Shown: positions 44,626 through 56,013 of the stretch, piece by piece
Layout: every line of letters begins with the position of its first letter
How positions within the stretch are numbered: the first letter of the stretch is position 1
Assembly: GCA_963930775.1 (NCBI GenBank)
Contig: OZ005692.1
Span: 2,466,135 to 2,530,134 of the forward strand
Direction: 5' to 3'
Length of the DNA stretch: 64,000 nucleotides
Origin: Cliona cf. orientalis
Lineage: Eukaryota > Porifera > Demospongiae > Clionaida > Clionaidae
Notes under the pieces: model-generated
What the model was told of the DNA's origin: nothing
What the model saw: the letters and a program-made list of their open reading frames with translations, nothing else
Database searches by the model: none
Program-made: the position numbers and the translations under genes

Positions 44626-44813
44626 GGACGGGGTTTAATTGCGTAGTTTAATAATTGCAAGTCAGGCCAAATTGCGAATCCAATAATTGCGATAGACGAC
44701 CCACTGTAGTAGATCTATACATGCACGTTTACGTTTGCGAATCTATTAATTGCGAAACGTACAAAAACTCACAATTCGCAGTTAATAGATACTCGCAATT
44801 AAATTCCGACCTA
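44626..44813. mobile_element. MITE with TAGGACGGGGTTTAATTGCG ends
   Basis: The left end AGGACGGGGTTTAATTGCG and the right end CGCAATTAAATTCCGACCT form imperfect inverted repeats. The interior repeats ATTGCGA motifs on both strands. The paralogous locus at about 60715-60750 lacks it. Non-coding. Confidence 0.7.
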
Positions 44814-45692
44814 GGTATACTATTTTCGAGTAGAAGATACAACACTTACTAAAACCACATCAAAGTTATCACTGCATGAGGTGCATGCATGTTGCCCTTG
44901 TACTAGTCACGGTTACCGTACACAGTCAAACACATGATGCATGTTTCAGCATGCATCATTTAATTTATCATGCATAATCATGCACAAAATTTATAAATCC
45001 AATACGCACCATTTCCTGTTTCATGTGTACTTGGGGTTTGCTCAGGCTCAGTCTGGATGATTCATGTTACCTACTTTAATAGAGGCAGGCAACTATTAAA
45101 TTTTACTGTTAATACTTGTAGTTCATTAATAATATTATGAGGATTAACATTAATGGAGACCAAAAAATTATTTTCAAATTTGATACCCCCACTGATCACA
45201 GTCTGAAACCACAGCTCCAAGAATTTGAATAATATCAAGAGCATACTCTTGATAATAATACTTAAGAGTGTTATTTGATTAGCCCTAGAATCTAGAATTA
45301 TTGCTAAAACTGGAATTTGCGTGTACACACGTAAATGATATTACTTTACCACATAAACCACTTCACTACTTTTATTATAGGGTTTGATGCCCACAAACAT
45401 TAAGGAAATCATTACTATGACCTCCAGGCAAATTTTATAACATGTAGCTTAGCCTGATACCTGCCACTTAGCTGGTTTACCTACGGTTCAAATTCAAATA
45501 CACAGACTCGATGATTCCTCATAAAGTTAAGGTCAAAGGTCAGTCAAGTGGTCCAGTCACATGGTTACAGACAGCTGCCGCAGCCTTACTGTGTAGCTTG
45601 CTGGCACCAGTGTCTGATTTAGCTTAGCCTAGTGTAATGGCAGAGAAGATAGGACGCCTAAACCATAAATATAAACTGTGATGAATAAATGA

Positions 45693-45824
45693 AGATTCTT
45701 TTCGGACAACTTAACTGTTCGGTAAAACTTGCCGACGTTTCGACTAGATGCTCTAGTCATCCTCAGCATCTAGTCGAAACGTCGGCAAGTTTTACCGAAC
45801 AGTTAAGTTGTCCGAAAAGAATCT
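45693..45824. repeat. Perfect 60-bp inverted repeat with 12-nt loop
   Basis: The left arm 45693-45752 and right arm 45765-45824 are exact complements, and the loop is CTAGTCATCCTC. Each arm contains GACTAGATGCT and CGAAACGTCGGCAAG in opposite senses. The paralogous stretch near 61575 lacks it, so it is an insertion younger than the segmental duplication. Confidence 0.9.
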
Positions 45825-45965
45825 TTGTTTATTCATGCAGAGCAACTGAGAACAATGTCACTTCATAAACTGTGATGTTCAAGAAGTGTAGCTATAGACG
45901 ACTTAAGGCGTGACCATAGCACCAATTAAAATGTTAACAGAAACCAACTATATGAGACATAACAT

Positions 45966-46225
45966 GGGTGTAGATAACTTTTTCGTAGTGGGGGAGCTTG
46001 TGTTGCCACGCCCAATTTTGTGACCACTCCTACTTATTATTAGATTACCACCGTGGCGGTGGTTGTTATAAATAATTTAATGAGAAAGTGGCTCATCACT
46101 TTTGGCAGAAATAAAAGTATCTTATGGAGCCACGGCTCCGATAAGCTCTGGATTGTACATAGTTTATGGTGAAAAATCTGGGGGGGCTTCAGCCCCCCTA
46201 GCCCCCCCCCCCATTATCTACACCC
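45966..46225. mobile_element. hAT-like MITE with GGGTGTAGAT ends
   Basis: GGGTGTAGATAA at the left and TTATCTACACCC at the right form the terminal repeats. The interior includes GGGGGGGCTTCAGCCCCCCT. Non-coding. The flanks do not give a clean target duplication, so the superfamily is tentative. Confidence 0.55.
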
Positions 46226-46379
46226 TTGCATAATGCGACTCAGTTACACTATCATCAAGCGTGGCCACTTCATGTGCTCGGAATCAAAAGTGGGTAGCTA
46301 GCTACCAGCTGATTGACCAACCCTTATAGCTAGCTATAGCTATTATGATGTCGGCATAATTAATTATTATTTTTACCTA

Positions 46380-47100
46380 CCCCCTAAACTGCATTTCATT
46401 CAGATTGCTTGTGGTCCAAACTAATTTTGATGACAAAGAATTTAAAATATTCACTCTTATACTTTTCAAGCGTATTTTTTAATCTGGTATAATATTATAA
46501 CTAACTTAAAAATGCTTTTAAGCTAGAAAAATTGATTTGAGTAATCATTTAGCTACTCATATTAAATATTTCTAGTACTAGCTATACAGTCACTGTAACA
46601 GTAGTAACTATGGTTACCGTAGTAAAATTCTGAAACTCCAGTAGTGATATCGATTGTGTTACCAAGCCAGGAAAGTGCTGTAATTTCAAAATTTCATGGT
46701 CACTACATATTAAACATTGTACTGTGGTGTAGCTAGTACGTAGTGCAATTGATATTTTCCGTGTGCTTTCCTGGTCTTGCTAGGCCATTAGATAAAACAG
46801 TTCAAGGCTATACTATTTCATGCACTTTCAAAATTTAATGTGTTTTTAAATTAAATCTTGGAAGATATATGCTTTTGGATGCATTACTGGATCAAATTTC
46901 CAGTAGCTAGTGATCATGTTATCAACTAGGAAAGTGCAGTAATGCCAAATATGCACAGTCTATATAATGTGGTATAGTAGTGTAATGCTTTCCGTGTGTT
47001 TTCCTGCTCTGAAAGACCACTAATTCACTATTGATAGAGGCTTCAGTTGTAATTAGTCATACCCTAGAATATCATACTCGATATCCTAGGAGCTGGTATT
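46380..47100. repeat. Duplicated upstream region of the lipoxygenase pseudogene
   Basis: This stretch (CAAGGAAAGTGCTGTAAT-like blocks, GTGTGTTTTCCTGCTCT, TAGTCATACCCTAGAATATC) is paralogous to about 61980-62800 plus 63370-63440. It defines the extent of the segmental duplication and the empty sites used to date insertions. Non-coding. Confidence 0.7.
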
Positions 47101-47259
47101 ACCGGTATTGCATGCATACGCCCACATTTCAAACCTGTAACTATCTATAAATCAAGCGTACGTGCAAGGATAGTAATATTTCAGTCGGTACCTTCAATTT
47201 GAAAGTCACTGACATCCATAAACTAGCTTAGCTGCTGGCTCACTGGCACCATCAATCCA

Positions 47260-47325
47260 CAAGTCTATATAAGGAGAGTAGAAACTTTTCTATCATTATA
47301 TTGGTCAACCACCTCAGTGACAGTA
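47260..47325 (+). promoter_or_regulatory. Probable promoter and 5-prime exon of the lipoxygenase pseudogene
   Basis: CTATATAAGG at about 47264 is a TATA-box candidate. About 55 bp on, GTGACA|GTAAGTAT is a donor that can join the acceptor TTTCATGCAG at 47636, just before the ATG at 47658. Confidence 0.4.
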
Positions 47326-48509
47326 AGTATAAAAATTTAATTTAATGTAGCTATATTATTATTATAGTTCCAAAGTTCTATGTTATTATCATAGCTGCAT
47401 GACTGAAACCAAGCCATTCATAGAATCTAGTTGTATACAGTCAGCTATGAATTATTTTCCAGGAGCTTGCAATTTTCATTAAAATTAATGTTTGATTTCC
47501 AATTGAAATCAGTCGATTCAAAGGTTTTCAATTGTCAAAAGCAGTGGACTGGATCACTGGCCTGGATAATACATGCATGCAGGACATATTATGATAGATA
47601 TTTATAATATCCCTTCCATTATTAATTTTTCATGCAGTTTTGCTATACACAGTGGAAATGGCTGAATCAGATATTGCGTCTGAATATGGAGTTCCCCAGT
47701 TCGAGTGTACAGTTAAGCAGCAGAAAAAGGAACATTACGACAACGGTCATGAAGAAACAGATGATGACTCTGGTAATGATGCTGCAGTTTCAATGTAATA
47801 CTATGGGAATTAATATTCTAGTTGTGACATTGCCTCAGTTTTGTTCAAATGAAGTAGAATCTATGAGCATTGAGAGAATTGGAGTTCACTATATTGACAC
47901 ACAAAATTTAATTATTACAATCTTTTATTATTACAGCTTGTAAGTACCATTATGAGATATCCATCAAGAATGGGAAACAACCACAAGCTGGGACATCCTC
48001 CCCTGGCGTATTCATCTGTCTTGTTGGTGAAAACGGTCACTCGGGAAAGTTATACCTCCAAAGCTATACCTGTCGCTACTCACAGGGGGAAACCTCGAAC
48101 GAGGCATGTTGGATGATGTGATTATTGAAAGCAGTGGAGATCTCGGAGAGATATCGGTGGTGATTCTTGGTATTGAGGAGAGCATTTTTCGTTATTCGTG
48201 GTACGTGAATGAAGTCGAGCTCTACAACTTTCAGAGCAAGAAACATGGTGCCTTCCCATGCTACCACTGGATTAGACATGGAGACAACGTCAGCGTCATT
48301 GCTAAAACTGGTAATTAATTAAAATTATTTGAGACTCGAAATTTTTCCTATGTGTGAGATCGAGCCGGATAGTACATGGAGTCTACACCATGATGTTCAA
48401 ACTGTTTATAGTAAATACTGCATGAGTTCATGCATGATCATGACAGTATACCTCATTTAAATAGCACCACTATTAAACAAACAAGGTCTAGCTACATGCA
48501 TATAATAAT

Positions 48510-48717
48510 TACCGTATTTCTTTTAAAAATTCGGCCCTTCTAATTATTCGGCACCCTGTACAACTCTAATTTTTCGGCAAAGGTCGTCACGCGCATATGC
48601 TATAAACGGGAATGGAATGCGCACGCAGACAGAATGTTGAATATTAAACTCTAAAAATTCGGCGAAGCTAAAGCAATATTATTATTTTCATGCCGAATTT
48701 TTAAAAGAAATACGGTA
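48510..48717. mobile_element. MITE in lipoxygenase-pseudogene intron 2
   Basis: TACCGTATTTCTTTTAAAAA and its complement TTTTTAAAAGAAATACGGTA form the ends, extended by TTCGGC and GCCGAA. The interior holds GGTCGTCACGCGC. The ACCGTA start is shared with the elements at 49281 and 62255. Non-coding. Confidence 0.85.
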
Positions 48718-49280
48718 TTTATAGTGCATGTTCCATTAAATTTATTTTTTGCTCATACAGCCACTATTAAGCAGGATGAAGGAGATAAAATTCTCCTCAC
48801 TCAAAGAATAACCCAACTAGAGAAGAGACAAGTTCATTATGCTTGGCAGAAATTACCCGACACTGGCCTACCGTCATGCATTCATGACAATTGGGTCCAT
48901 ATCAAGGGCCTTGCCAATGAGCTTCCTGTGGATGAGCAGTTTGAGTTGAAGAAGATGTTTGATTTCACGGGAACTGCCTTGAAGGACAGCGTTGTGCTTC
49001 TTGAAAAATCAGCTTTAGAAGATATCACAGATTTGCATGACTACGAGAAACTGGCAGCTGTTCTTGGAGAGCATAAACTGTCAGTCTACAAAGGTGGGAG
49101 GTGGATGACAGATGTCGAGTTTGGCAGACAAATTTTGAACGGAGTGAATCCCGTAGTGATTGAGAGATGTACAAACCTTCCACCCAACTTTCCAGTGACA
49201 ACTGACATGGTGAAAGGATTTCTCAATAGGGGGAAAACCCTTGTTAAGGAAATGAAAGTAAAATATAACTGTATAGCGTA

Positions 49281-49484
49281 TATTATACCGTATAGTGGGA
49301 AATTTTCGTGGGGTTCAATTTTTGTGGAAGGCCAATCTTCAAACTTTTTGTGGTTTAATTTTCGCGGATGCGCATACTCATGTCTATTAGGTACTGTACA
49401 ATCGTGCTTATTTCATGGATAGTAGCTTATCCGCAAAAACAGCGAAAGTTGGATCCGAAAAAAAATTTCCCACTATACTGTTCT
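49281..49484. mobile_element. MITE in lipoxygenase-pseudogene intron 3
   Basis: TACCGTATAGTGGGAAATTT at the left and AAATTTCCCACTATACTGT at the right form the terminal repeats. AATTTTCGCGGATGCGC in the interior is characteristic. Non-coding. Confidence 0.75.
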
Positions 49485-49596
49485 GAATCAATGCATGTCA
49501 TACTGACGGCTCCTATAGCTACCAGGGCCTCAGTCACATGAATATTATGGTAACTAAGGACTACAGTATTATAGCTACCTGAATGTGCGATCCCCT

Positions 49597-49650
49597 CCAC
49601 CCCCCCCCCCCCACACACACACACATGCACACACACTCACACTCACACAA
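49597..49650. repeat. Poly-C and CA microsatellite
   Basis: An interrupted C run followed by ACACAC and CACACT repeats. It is a simple repeat within intron 3 of the lipoxygenase pseudogene. Confidence 0.9.
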
Positions 49651-49759
49651 AATTGGCCTTAATCTACAAATTAAGTTTAATGGTCCAGGAGCTTTGATTT
49701 TTCTTCTTTTGATTCAGCATGGAAATAGAAATTGCATGCAATGAGACTCTCCCATAATT

Positions 49760-49974
49760 GAAGGGTCGAGAACCAGAGTGGCCTAATGATTAATAGTGCA
49801 AGTGGAATTGTCCAAAAAGCTCAAAAATGGACTAAAAACCAAACACCCTACTCTACCAAATCACTCTAATTTTCAAAAATGTGAATTTTCTGTTGTTCAT
49901 GAAAACATGTTTTCAAAGATTAGGGGGGCTAACTCAACATTTGTGGGTTAGGCCACTCTGGTTCTGAGCCCTTC
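49760..49974. mobile_element. MITE with GAAGGGTCGAGAACCAGAGT ends
   Basis: The left end GAAGGGTCGAGAACCAGAGT plus GGCCTAA is mirrored by TTAGGCC plus ACTCTGGTTCTGAGCCCTTC. AATT flanks lie on both sides. Non-coding, in intron 3 of the lipoxygenase pseudogene. Confidence 0.85.
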
Positions 49975-51429
49975 AATTGTAACAGTTACTACCGTATTAT
50001 TGTTATAGGACGGGAATGTCTACATCTGTGATTTGAAAATCATGGATGGTCTTCCAACTCGAGAAGGGCAGTATTGTGCCGCTCCCATTTGCCTGTTGTA
50101 TGTCAATGAGCATGAGCAGTTGGTCCCCTAGCCATTCAGCTCAAGCAGAAGGCTGGTGAGGACAACCCCATCTTCCTTCCCAGTGATCATCACTTCGATT
50201 GGTTGCTTGCCAAAATCTACTATCAAAGTGCTCACTTGCAGGTAAAAATGTATCTTTGAAATGTATTTTGCTAGGCTAGTTATTTTGTGCTCGCACAGCA
50301 GAAATTAAATACGGTGTCACAAATATTATGCATAATTATAGGAAACTAAAAGAGGTAAAAGTTTAATAACAATAATTAGAGGAAGGTATTATGGAGCACC
50401 CCATTGGTGAATCAGTGGTGACATACTTACTCAGTCTAATTAGTGCTACAATAATGAATCAGAATCATAATTCACTGACTAATCTTCTTTTTTAGTTTCA
50501 CCAGCTGTCCACTCACTACTTTTCTTGCCATGCTGCTATGGAGGCATACGCTGTGGCTACCATGCGTAACCTTCCTGATCCTCATCCCATCCTTAAGCTA
50601 CTTCGGCCTCACTTTCGCTACACCATGGCCATCAACACAGCAGCTAGAGCCACTCTCATCAATGATGGTGGCATCCTAGATGACCTTTTTGCCATTGGCA
50701 GAGCTGGAAAGGTGGAGTTGTTGCGACGTGTTTCCAATCTCTATCGAGTCCAGTGGACGAATATTGTCCAGTATGCTCAGGAACGTGGAGTTGATGATCC
50801 AGACAAGTTACCTGGCTACTACTATCGAGACGACGGCACCAAAATTTGGAATGTGATGAGCAAGTTTGTTGAGGGAATAGTCGATGAATTCTACAACACT
50901 GACGAAGATGTCGAGAACGACTCTGAAATTCAAAGTTGGGCTAAGGATGTGTACACAGATGCTTTTCCTGGCTGCTTTGGAGCTGAAGAGTCAGATAGCC
51001 ATGGCTTTCCCAAAGAGATCAATACCAAGAGAGAGCTCACAGAGTATTGCACCCTCATCATATTCACTGGCTCGGTTCAGCACGCTTCCATCAATTTCGG
51101 TCAATACGATATGTATGCGTTCGTTCCAAATGCCCCAGCTACCCTTCGTCTTCCACCACCGAGTAAAAAGGGAGATGCTGACTACAATAGGCTCCTAAAC
51201 ACTCTGCCTGATAAAACAAGCACAGCTCGTCAAATTACAGTAGCCCACTTACTGTCTCAGTACAGCGATGATGAGGTAAGCGTAATAATATATTATACTT
51301 CCGTATGCAACATACTATAGTCTCATTCCCAGACCCCACCCTCACAGGAGGGAAAGGGTCTGGTACACATCGGGCTTGTTTCTGAATACTGACGCGCCAA
51401 TCAGATTCATGCCATGTGCCTCATAGATC

Positions 51430-51549
51430 ACATGTATGGAAGCCGAGAAGGGCAATTTCGTTCGATTCCGCAACCGGGCCCAAGGTGCGGGATGCGGATT
51501 GCGGGTTGCGGAATCGAACGAAATTGCCCTTCTCGGCTTCCATACATAT
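51430..51549. repeat. Hairpin with near-perfect 43-bp arms
   Basis: TGTATGGAAGCCGAGAAGGG continues through AATTTCGTTCGATTCCGCAACC. It is mirrored by GGTTGCGGAATCGAACGAAA and on to CTTCTCGGCTTCCATACA. The loop repeats GCGGGATGCGGATTGCGG. It lies within lipoxygenase-pseudogene intron 5. Confidence 0.85.
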
Positions 51550-51721
51550 GATATAACTTCCAATGCATCCAATATAGAGTATACCACCACCAGGTGATAA
51601 ATGGTTTAAATTAATTTATAGTACACAGCAGCTAGCGTAGATACAATGATTGTGCTATAGCCAACTATTACTGCGAGTGAGAGCAGCTGATGCATTGCCA
51701 TGCCAAACCGATACATTCATT

Positions 51722-52392
51722 GGGGCGAGCCGAAGCGAGCCCCACACAGGTGATACCAATCGAGATTTTCCGTTTATATGTGTATATGTGTATATGTGTA
51801 TATGTGTATATCTGCCGTACGTCCTTCCGTACCGTATCTATATATCTTCTATTTGAACGATGTACATTCAATATTTTCAATTAATGCGCATGCGTAATCA
51901 CACAAGTTGCACACAACGTTGACTCAACGTTCATTAACTGTGGAGTCTTCAGCTGCGAGAGAAAAAAACTCCAACGTAGAAGAGGAAGGGAGCGAGCTCA
52001 TCGAGCAGCTGAAACTGCAGCCGAAAAAGAAGAAAGGTTAAGAAAACGTAGAAAGAGAGACCAGGAAAGGAGAGCTGCAGAAACACAAGAACAGAGACAG
52101 ACAAGACTTCAGACTCGGAAAGCGCTCTAGGCAGAGCGAAAGTTTTCATCAGAAACTGAAGAACAGCGAGGGGTCAGATTGATTAGATTAAGTAATAACC
52201 AAAGGGAGAGATTGGCGAGAGTCTCAGGACAAGCATCTACTCACTATAGGAACATATGCACAATCATATGAATTCAGTAACTTTGTATAGAACAACAGAC
52301 AGCTGTGAAATATTATCTGAACATATAGCCTATTGAAAATTCCACTTTTATTATACCATAACACTTGTGTGGGGTTCGCGGAGGCTCGCCCC
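51722..52392 (+). mobile_element. Terminal-repeat element carrying an STPR-repeat coding remnant
   Basis: The ends GGGGCGAGCCGAAGCGAGCC(CCACACAGG) and the complement of TTGTGTGGGGTTCGCGGAGG(CTCGCCCC) form about 29-bp imperfect TIRs; ATT flanks both sides. Plus-strand codons at about 51974-52129 spell roughly 24-residue units (AHRAAETAAEKEERLRKRR, then RRAAETQEQRQTRLQTRK) before a TAG at 52127-52129. Such AAET-x-EQR-x-x-RL units resemble the STPR DNA-binding repeat, which is also found in some transposon proteins. A GTGTATAT satellite occupies 51777-51811. The element is too short to be autonomous. Confidence 0.7.
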
Positions 52393-52581
52393 ATTGATGT
52401 TGAAACATCTTCTCTAGTTATTTATTAACCCTCGCCGCAAAGCGTAGGCGGAGGGTTACTGCAATCGTTTGGCGATTTTTGTCTGTCCGTCCGTCGCAAC
52501 CCTCTTTTGCTAAATGGTAAGGGTCGTTATAGAGAAAGTACGCAATCCTAGGTGTACGTGGCATAAGGAAGAGTGGTCATG

Positions 52582-54223
52582 TACCGTGGCCCTGAAGGGT
52601 CTAATTCGTACCGCCTATGAATGACATCCACTATGCGATTTCTTCTAAGCGATTATCTCTAAGTGATTTTCTCTAAGCAATTTCTTCTAAGCGATTTTCT
52701 CTAAGCGATTATCTCTAAGTATTTTGTCCATAAGCAATTTCTTCTAAGCATTTATCACTAAGTGATTTTCTCTAAGCGATTTCTTCTAAGCAATTAATAT
52801 CTCTAAGTGATTCAAGTTCCTCTAAGCGATTTCTTCTAAGCATTTTCTTAGGGGGCTTGTCCAAAGTCCTTGTGGAAAAATTAGCGTCATTATGACGTTA
52901 GGGGGGGAGGGGGTCTTAGTCCATGACGTTATGCAATTGCATTGCTAGAAAAGTGGGCGGGACTCGCAAAAAGGGGCGTGGCTAACCGAACTGCTGTGAC
53001 GCTAAGAGGAGGGGGGGAGGGGGGTAAAAAGTTAATGTCATAATGACGTTAATTTTTCCACACGGACTTTGGACAAGCCCCCTTAGTAAGTGATTTCTTC
53101 TAAGCGATTATAGTATCCCTAAGTGTTTTCTCTATGTGTGTGTGTGTGTCACAGTGTGTAAGGTTTCAACTCAGTTACTTCATTCCATGCCAATCAAATC
53201 CTGGACCAGTTGACTTGCCGAATTGCTCGATAATCTCAATAGCATTGGTACTCCCCCAAATAATTACCCACCCCCCCCCCCATGCCCAATATTTAGTTAA
53301 CCTCTTTTGGAGAAGAATCGATAATCGCTTAGGCTTAATAAAATAGCTTAGAGAGAATCGCTTACACATAATCGCTTAGGTTTATTAAAATAGCTTAGAG
53401 TATCGCTTAGGCCTACTATGATAGACATGTCATAATCGCTTAGGTCCGGAGATCAGAATCGCTTAGAAATCATTGCAGTGGTGGTGTATTCGCTCGCAAA
53501 ATGCTTAACCACGCCCCCCAAAAGTGTTGACCACGCCCCTAATTAAACGCGTCTTGATAAAGAAGGCTATTTTAGGAACGAGAAACTGCTGTTTAGATCG
53601 AATTTTATTAACCAGTAAATTTATTAGCCGCCAGTCATCGATTATCTGCAACAATAATTTATCGAGGTACGGAGCTGACTGTTGTGCCAGAGCTGATCGG
53701 GGTACTCCAGTACCCTGAGCACCCCTCTGGGTATGCCACTGTGCCGCCGATCGAGATTGTTTGACCGACGTCCAAAAATAGCCTTGACCGCTTGACCACG
53801 GCGAATTGACCCATTGACTATCGACTAATTGCACATGCGCAAATCTCGGCCACGCCTCCCACAGCTTGATCGTGAACTTCCCCAAGAAGTGCCTTGACCG
53901 TTTGACTATTAATTTTCTTCACTGCGGTAGCAGCTCTGGATACAGCACCTATGGGAGTGACCCCCTTGGACATAATTGCTCAGTCCAGTAAAATCGCTTA
54001 GAGATAATTGCTTCATAGACATAATCGCTTAGCCCAGTAAAAATCGCTTAGAGATAATCGCTTATCCCAGTAAATGATCGCTTAGAGATAATCCCTTAGA
54101 CATAATCGCTTAGCCCAGTAAAATCGATTAGAGAAAAATCGCTTAGAAATAATCGCTTAGAAGAAATCGCATAGGGGATATCATTCATAGGCAGTACAAA
54201 TTAGACCCTTCAGGGCCACCGTA
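52582..54223. mobile_element. Foldback transposon with TCTAAGCGATT-repeat arms
   Basis: About 73-bp near-identical terminal inverted repeats (TACCGTGGCCCTGAAGGGTC against TACGGTGGCCCTGAAGGGTC). The direct flanks GTCATG (52576-52581 and 54224-54229) give a 6-bp target duplication. Inside each arm is an array of 11-14 bp units, CTAAGCGATTTCTT on the left and its complement AATCGCTTAG on the right, so the arms fold on each other. The middle part has no transposase. This resembles the Drosophila FB style of element, although FB makes 9-bp duplications. Confidence 0.8.
52851..53082. mobile_element. Harbinger-like MITE nested inside the foldback element
   Basis: GGGGGCTTGTCCAAAGTCCT and about 30 further bases, through AAAAATTAGCGTCATTATGA, are mirrored at the right end. 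TTA flanks both sides (52848-52850 and 53083-53085). It interrupts the left arm of the CTAAGCGATT array, making it the youngest of three nested insertions. Confidence 0.85.
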
Positions 54224-56013
54224 GTCATGTTAAGTCCTGCCCAGTGGAGTAGTAGTGTGCAGCTGTTGCAACTTGCCAGTCTGTGTTTACATGGCACCTA
54301 CCTCAACTACATGACTGATTGCCATTCTGTGCTTTGCTGGTCACCGTTGTCAATGCAGTGACAGTGTAAACAGGCTGTGGCTCTCAAGTGCATAATTCAG
54401 TTGAAGTATGTCACAGAGGCTTTCAGTTTATATAGTGACATAGCCAGGTGCCTTCCCCCAATTCATAGATCACTGACTCTAGTATCAGAACCCTGTTTAG
54501 GTGCAGGGTATGTAGTCACTGAATACTATCCAGTACCCTGTTCAGGTGCAGGGTATGTAGTTCAATACTCCTGATATTGAACATGCACAGAGTGAGCCAT
54601 ACTATATGCATGCATGTAGCGGTGAGGGTTCTGCACTCCTGTGCATTCATTATCATAGCAATCACATGACTTGCTACATCCTGTGAGCCCCAAAGTTGCT
54701 CAATGTGTACCAGACCCTTTCCCCTTTGAGGGCGGAGTCTGGGATCGAGACTAGCAACATACCTGTCCATGATTTGGTGAAGAATAAATTTTATTTAAGT
54801 TGGTGATTTGGCAAATCGAATGGCCATGCAACCACTAAAATTTTAATATCATGCCATAACATATAGCTAGTGTGCAATGTACTTACGAATACTACAATAA
54901 AATTAAGATATTGGCCAATCCACTAAACTCCAACTTTTCTGCATATTATACTACTTATTATTATTATTATATAATGCTGTGTAATTTTTATCACGAATGC
55001 TGTAGATATATTTGGGTCAGTATCCATCAAGCATATTCTCAGAGAAGGCCGCACAGCGTCTCATCAAGCAGTTTCAATATGATTTGGAGGATATTTCTGA
55101 AAATATTCAGAAAAGGAACAGGGATCTTGATGTGCCTTATACCTACATGCTTCCTGGAAAAGTTCCCAACAGTATTACTATCTAAACTAAAACTGCTACG
55201 TATACAGTACATAGTCTAGTAATTAATTATAAGAGAAAGAATTAACTCTTCAATAGTATACTTAGTGTATAGATCTATGGCATGTGTGCACAACTGTTAT
55301 AATAGCTGGAGGAATAATATGATTGTTTGATTGTAATTTTGGATATCGTCAATAATTTTTGGATTAGCAAGTGTCATAACAAAGGTCTATATGTAGTCAT
55401 TATGGATTGGTCTTGCCTATTTCAGAATCTTGAAAATAGGTTTGGAGCTACCTTCACTGTAAGAACTTTTGACCATAATTATGTGGTTCATGTCTCCTTT
55501 CTAGATAATTAACATTAACCATTAACTTTAATTAAATTAGCATCACTGCATGTCTGAATATTCCAAATGCCTAATTGTAAACAACTTAATTTGCAATTTG
55601 TATAACAGCAATTAATCATGCAGAGGAGTACCTAAAAGGTTTAAGTGGCCATTAAGTTGTATTTACCCTTCTTACTGAAAAACTTAACAGTAGTCAATGA
55701 GTCTCCAATGAACTTTGTTTATGTCGAAATGAAATTGACATAACCAATTATTGGGTTATATGTATATAATTAATTGCATACATGCATTCGTGCATGCACA
55801 CAACAATCACATAATCGGTCAAGTATACTAGCAAAATTGCATTAAATTGAAGGGTAACTAAAAGGTATGACACATTTCTATGCACACAGGAAAAGCATTA
55901 ATTAAAAGCAGTTTTTAACATACAGTTTCATGAGTCCAACATCCGATTTGTTTATTTTCGTTTGTCTTCAATGTCACTGCACATAGAGTTCCATTATGCT
56001 GATGGGTGTGTCC

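Larger units (their letters stand above)
52427..54630 (+). mobile_element. AACCCTCGC element interrupted by a foldback element
   Basis: The outer parts 52427-52581 and 54224-54630 read through as one element homologous to 8832-9324. The host sequence GGTCATGTTAAGTC is split by the insertion at 52582-54223. The ends are AACCCTCGCCGC and GCGGTGAGGGTT. Confidence 0.8.
47658..55185 (+). pseudogene. PLAT-lipoxygenase duplicate, frameshifted
   Basis: The exons align one for one with the intact gene: 47658 to about 47794, 47937-48310, 48761-49257, 50009-50241, 50496-51275 and 55006-55185. Exons 3 and 6 have identical lengths. Exon 1 runs into TAA (47796) because the segment before the donor is lost. 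Exon 2 has a 2-bp insertion (AGCTATACC for AGCTACC, near 48066). Exon 4 is 233 instead of 234 nt, a 1-bp loss at about 50130 (CCCCTAGCC for CCCCATAGCC). The iron-ligand residues in exon 5 remain. Exon 2 retains GGNLERGMLDDV, closer to ordinary PLAT domains than the intact copy. Intron 5 has grown to 3.7 kb by nested transposons. Translation of a full enzyme is not possible as read. Confidence 0.88.

Noticed and set aside
45753-45824. Definite hammerhead ribozyme
   Set aside because: The catalytic box reads CUGAGGAUGA rather than CUGAUGA; reported only as a resemblance.
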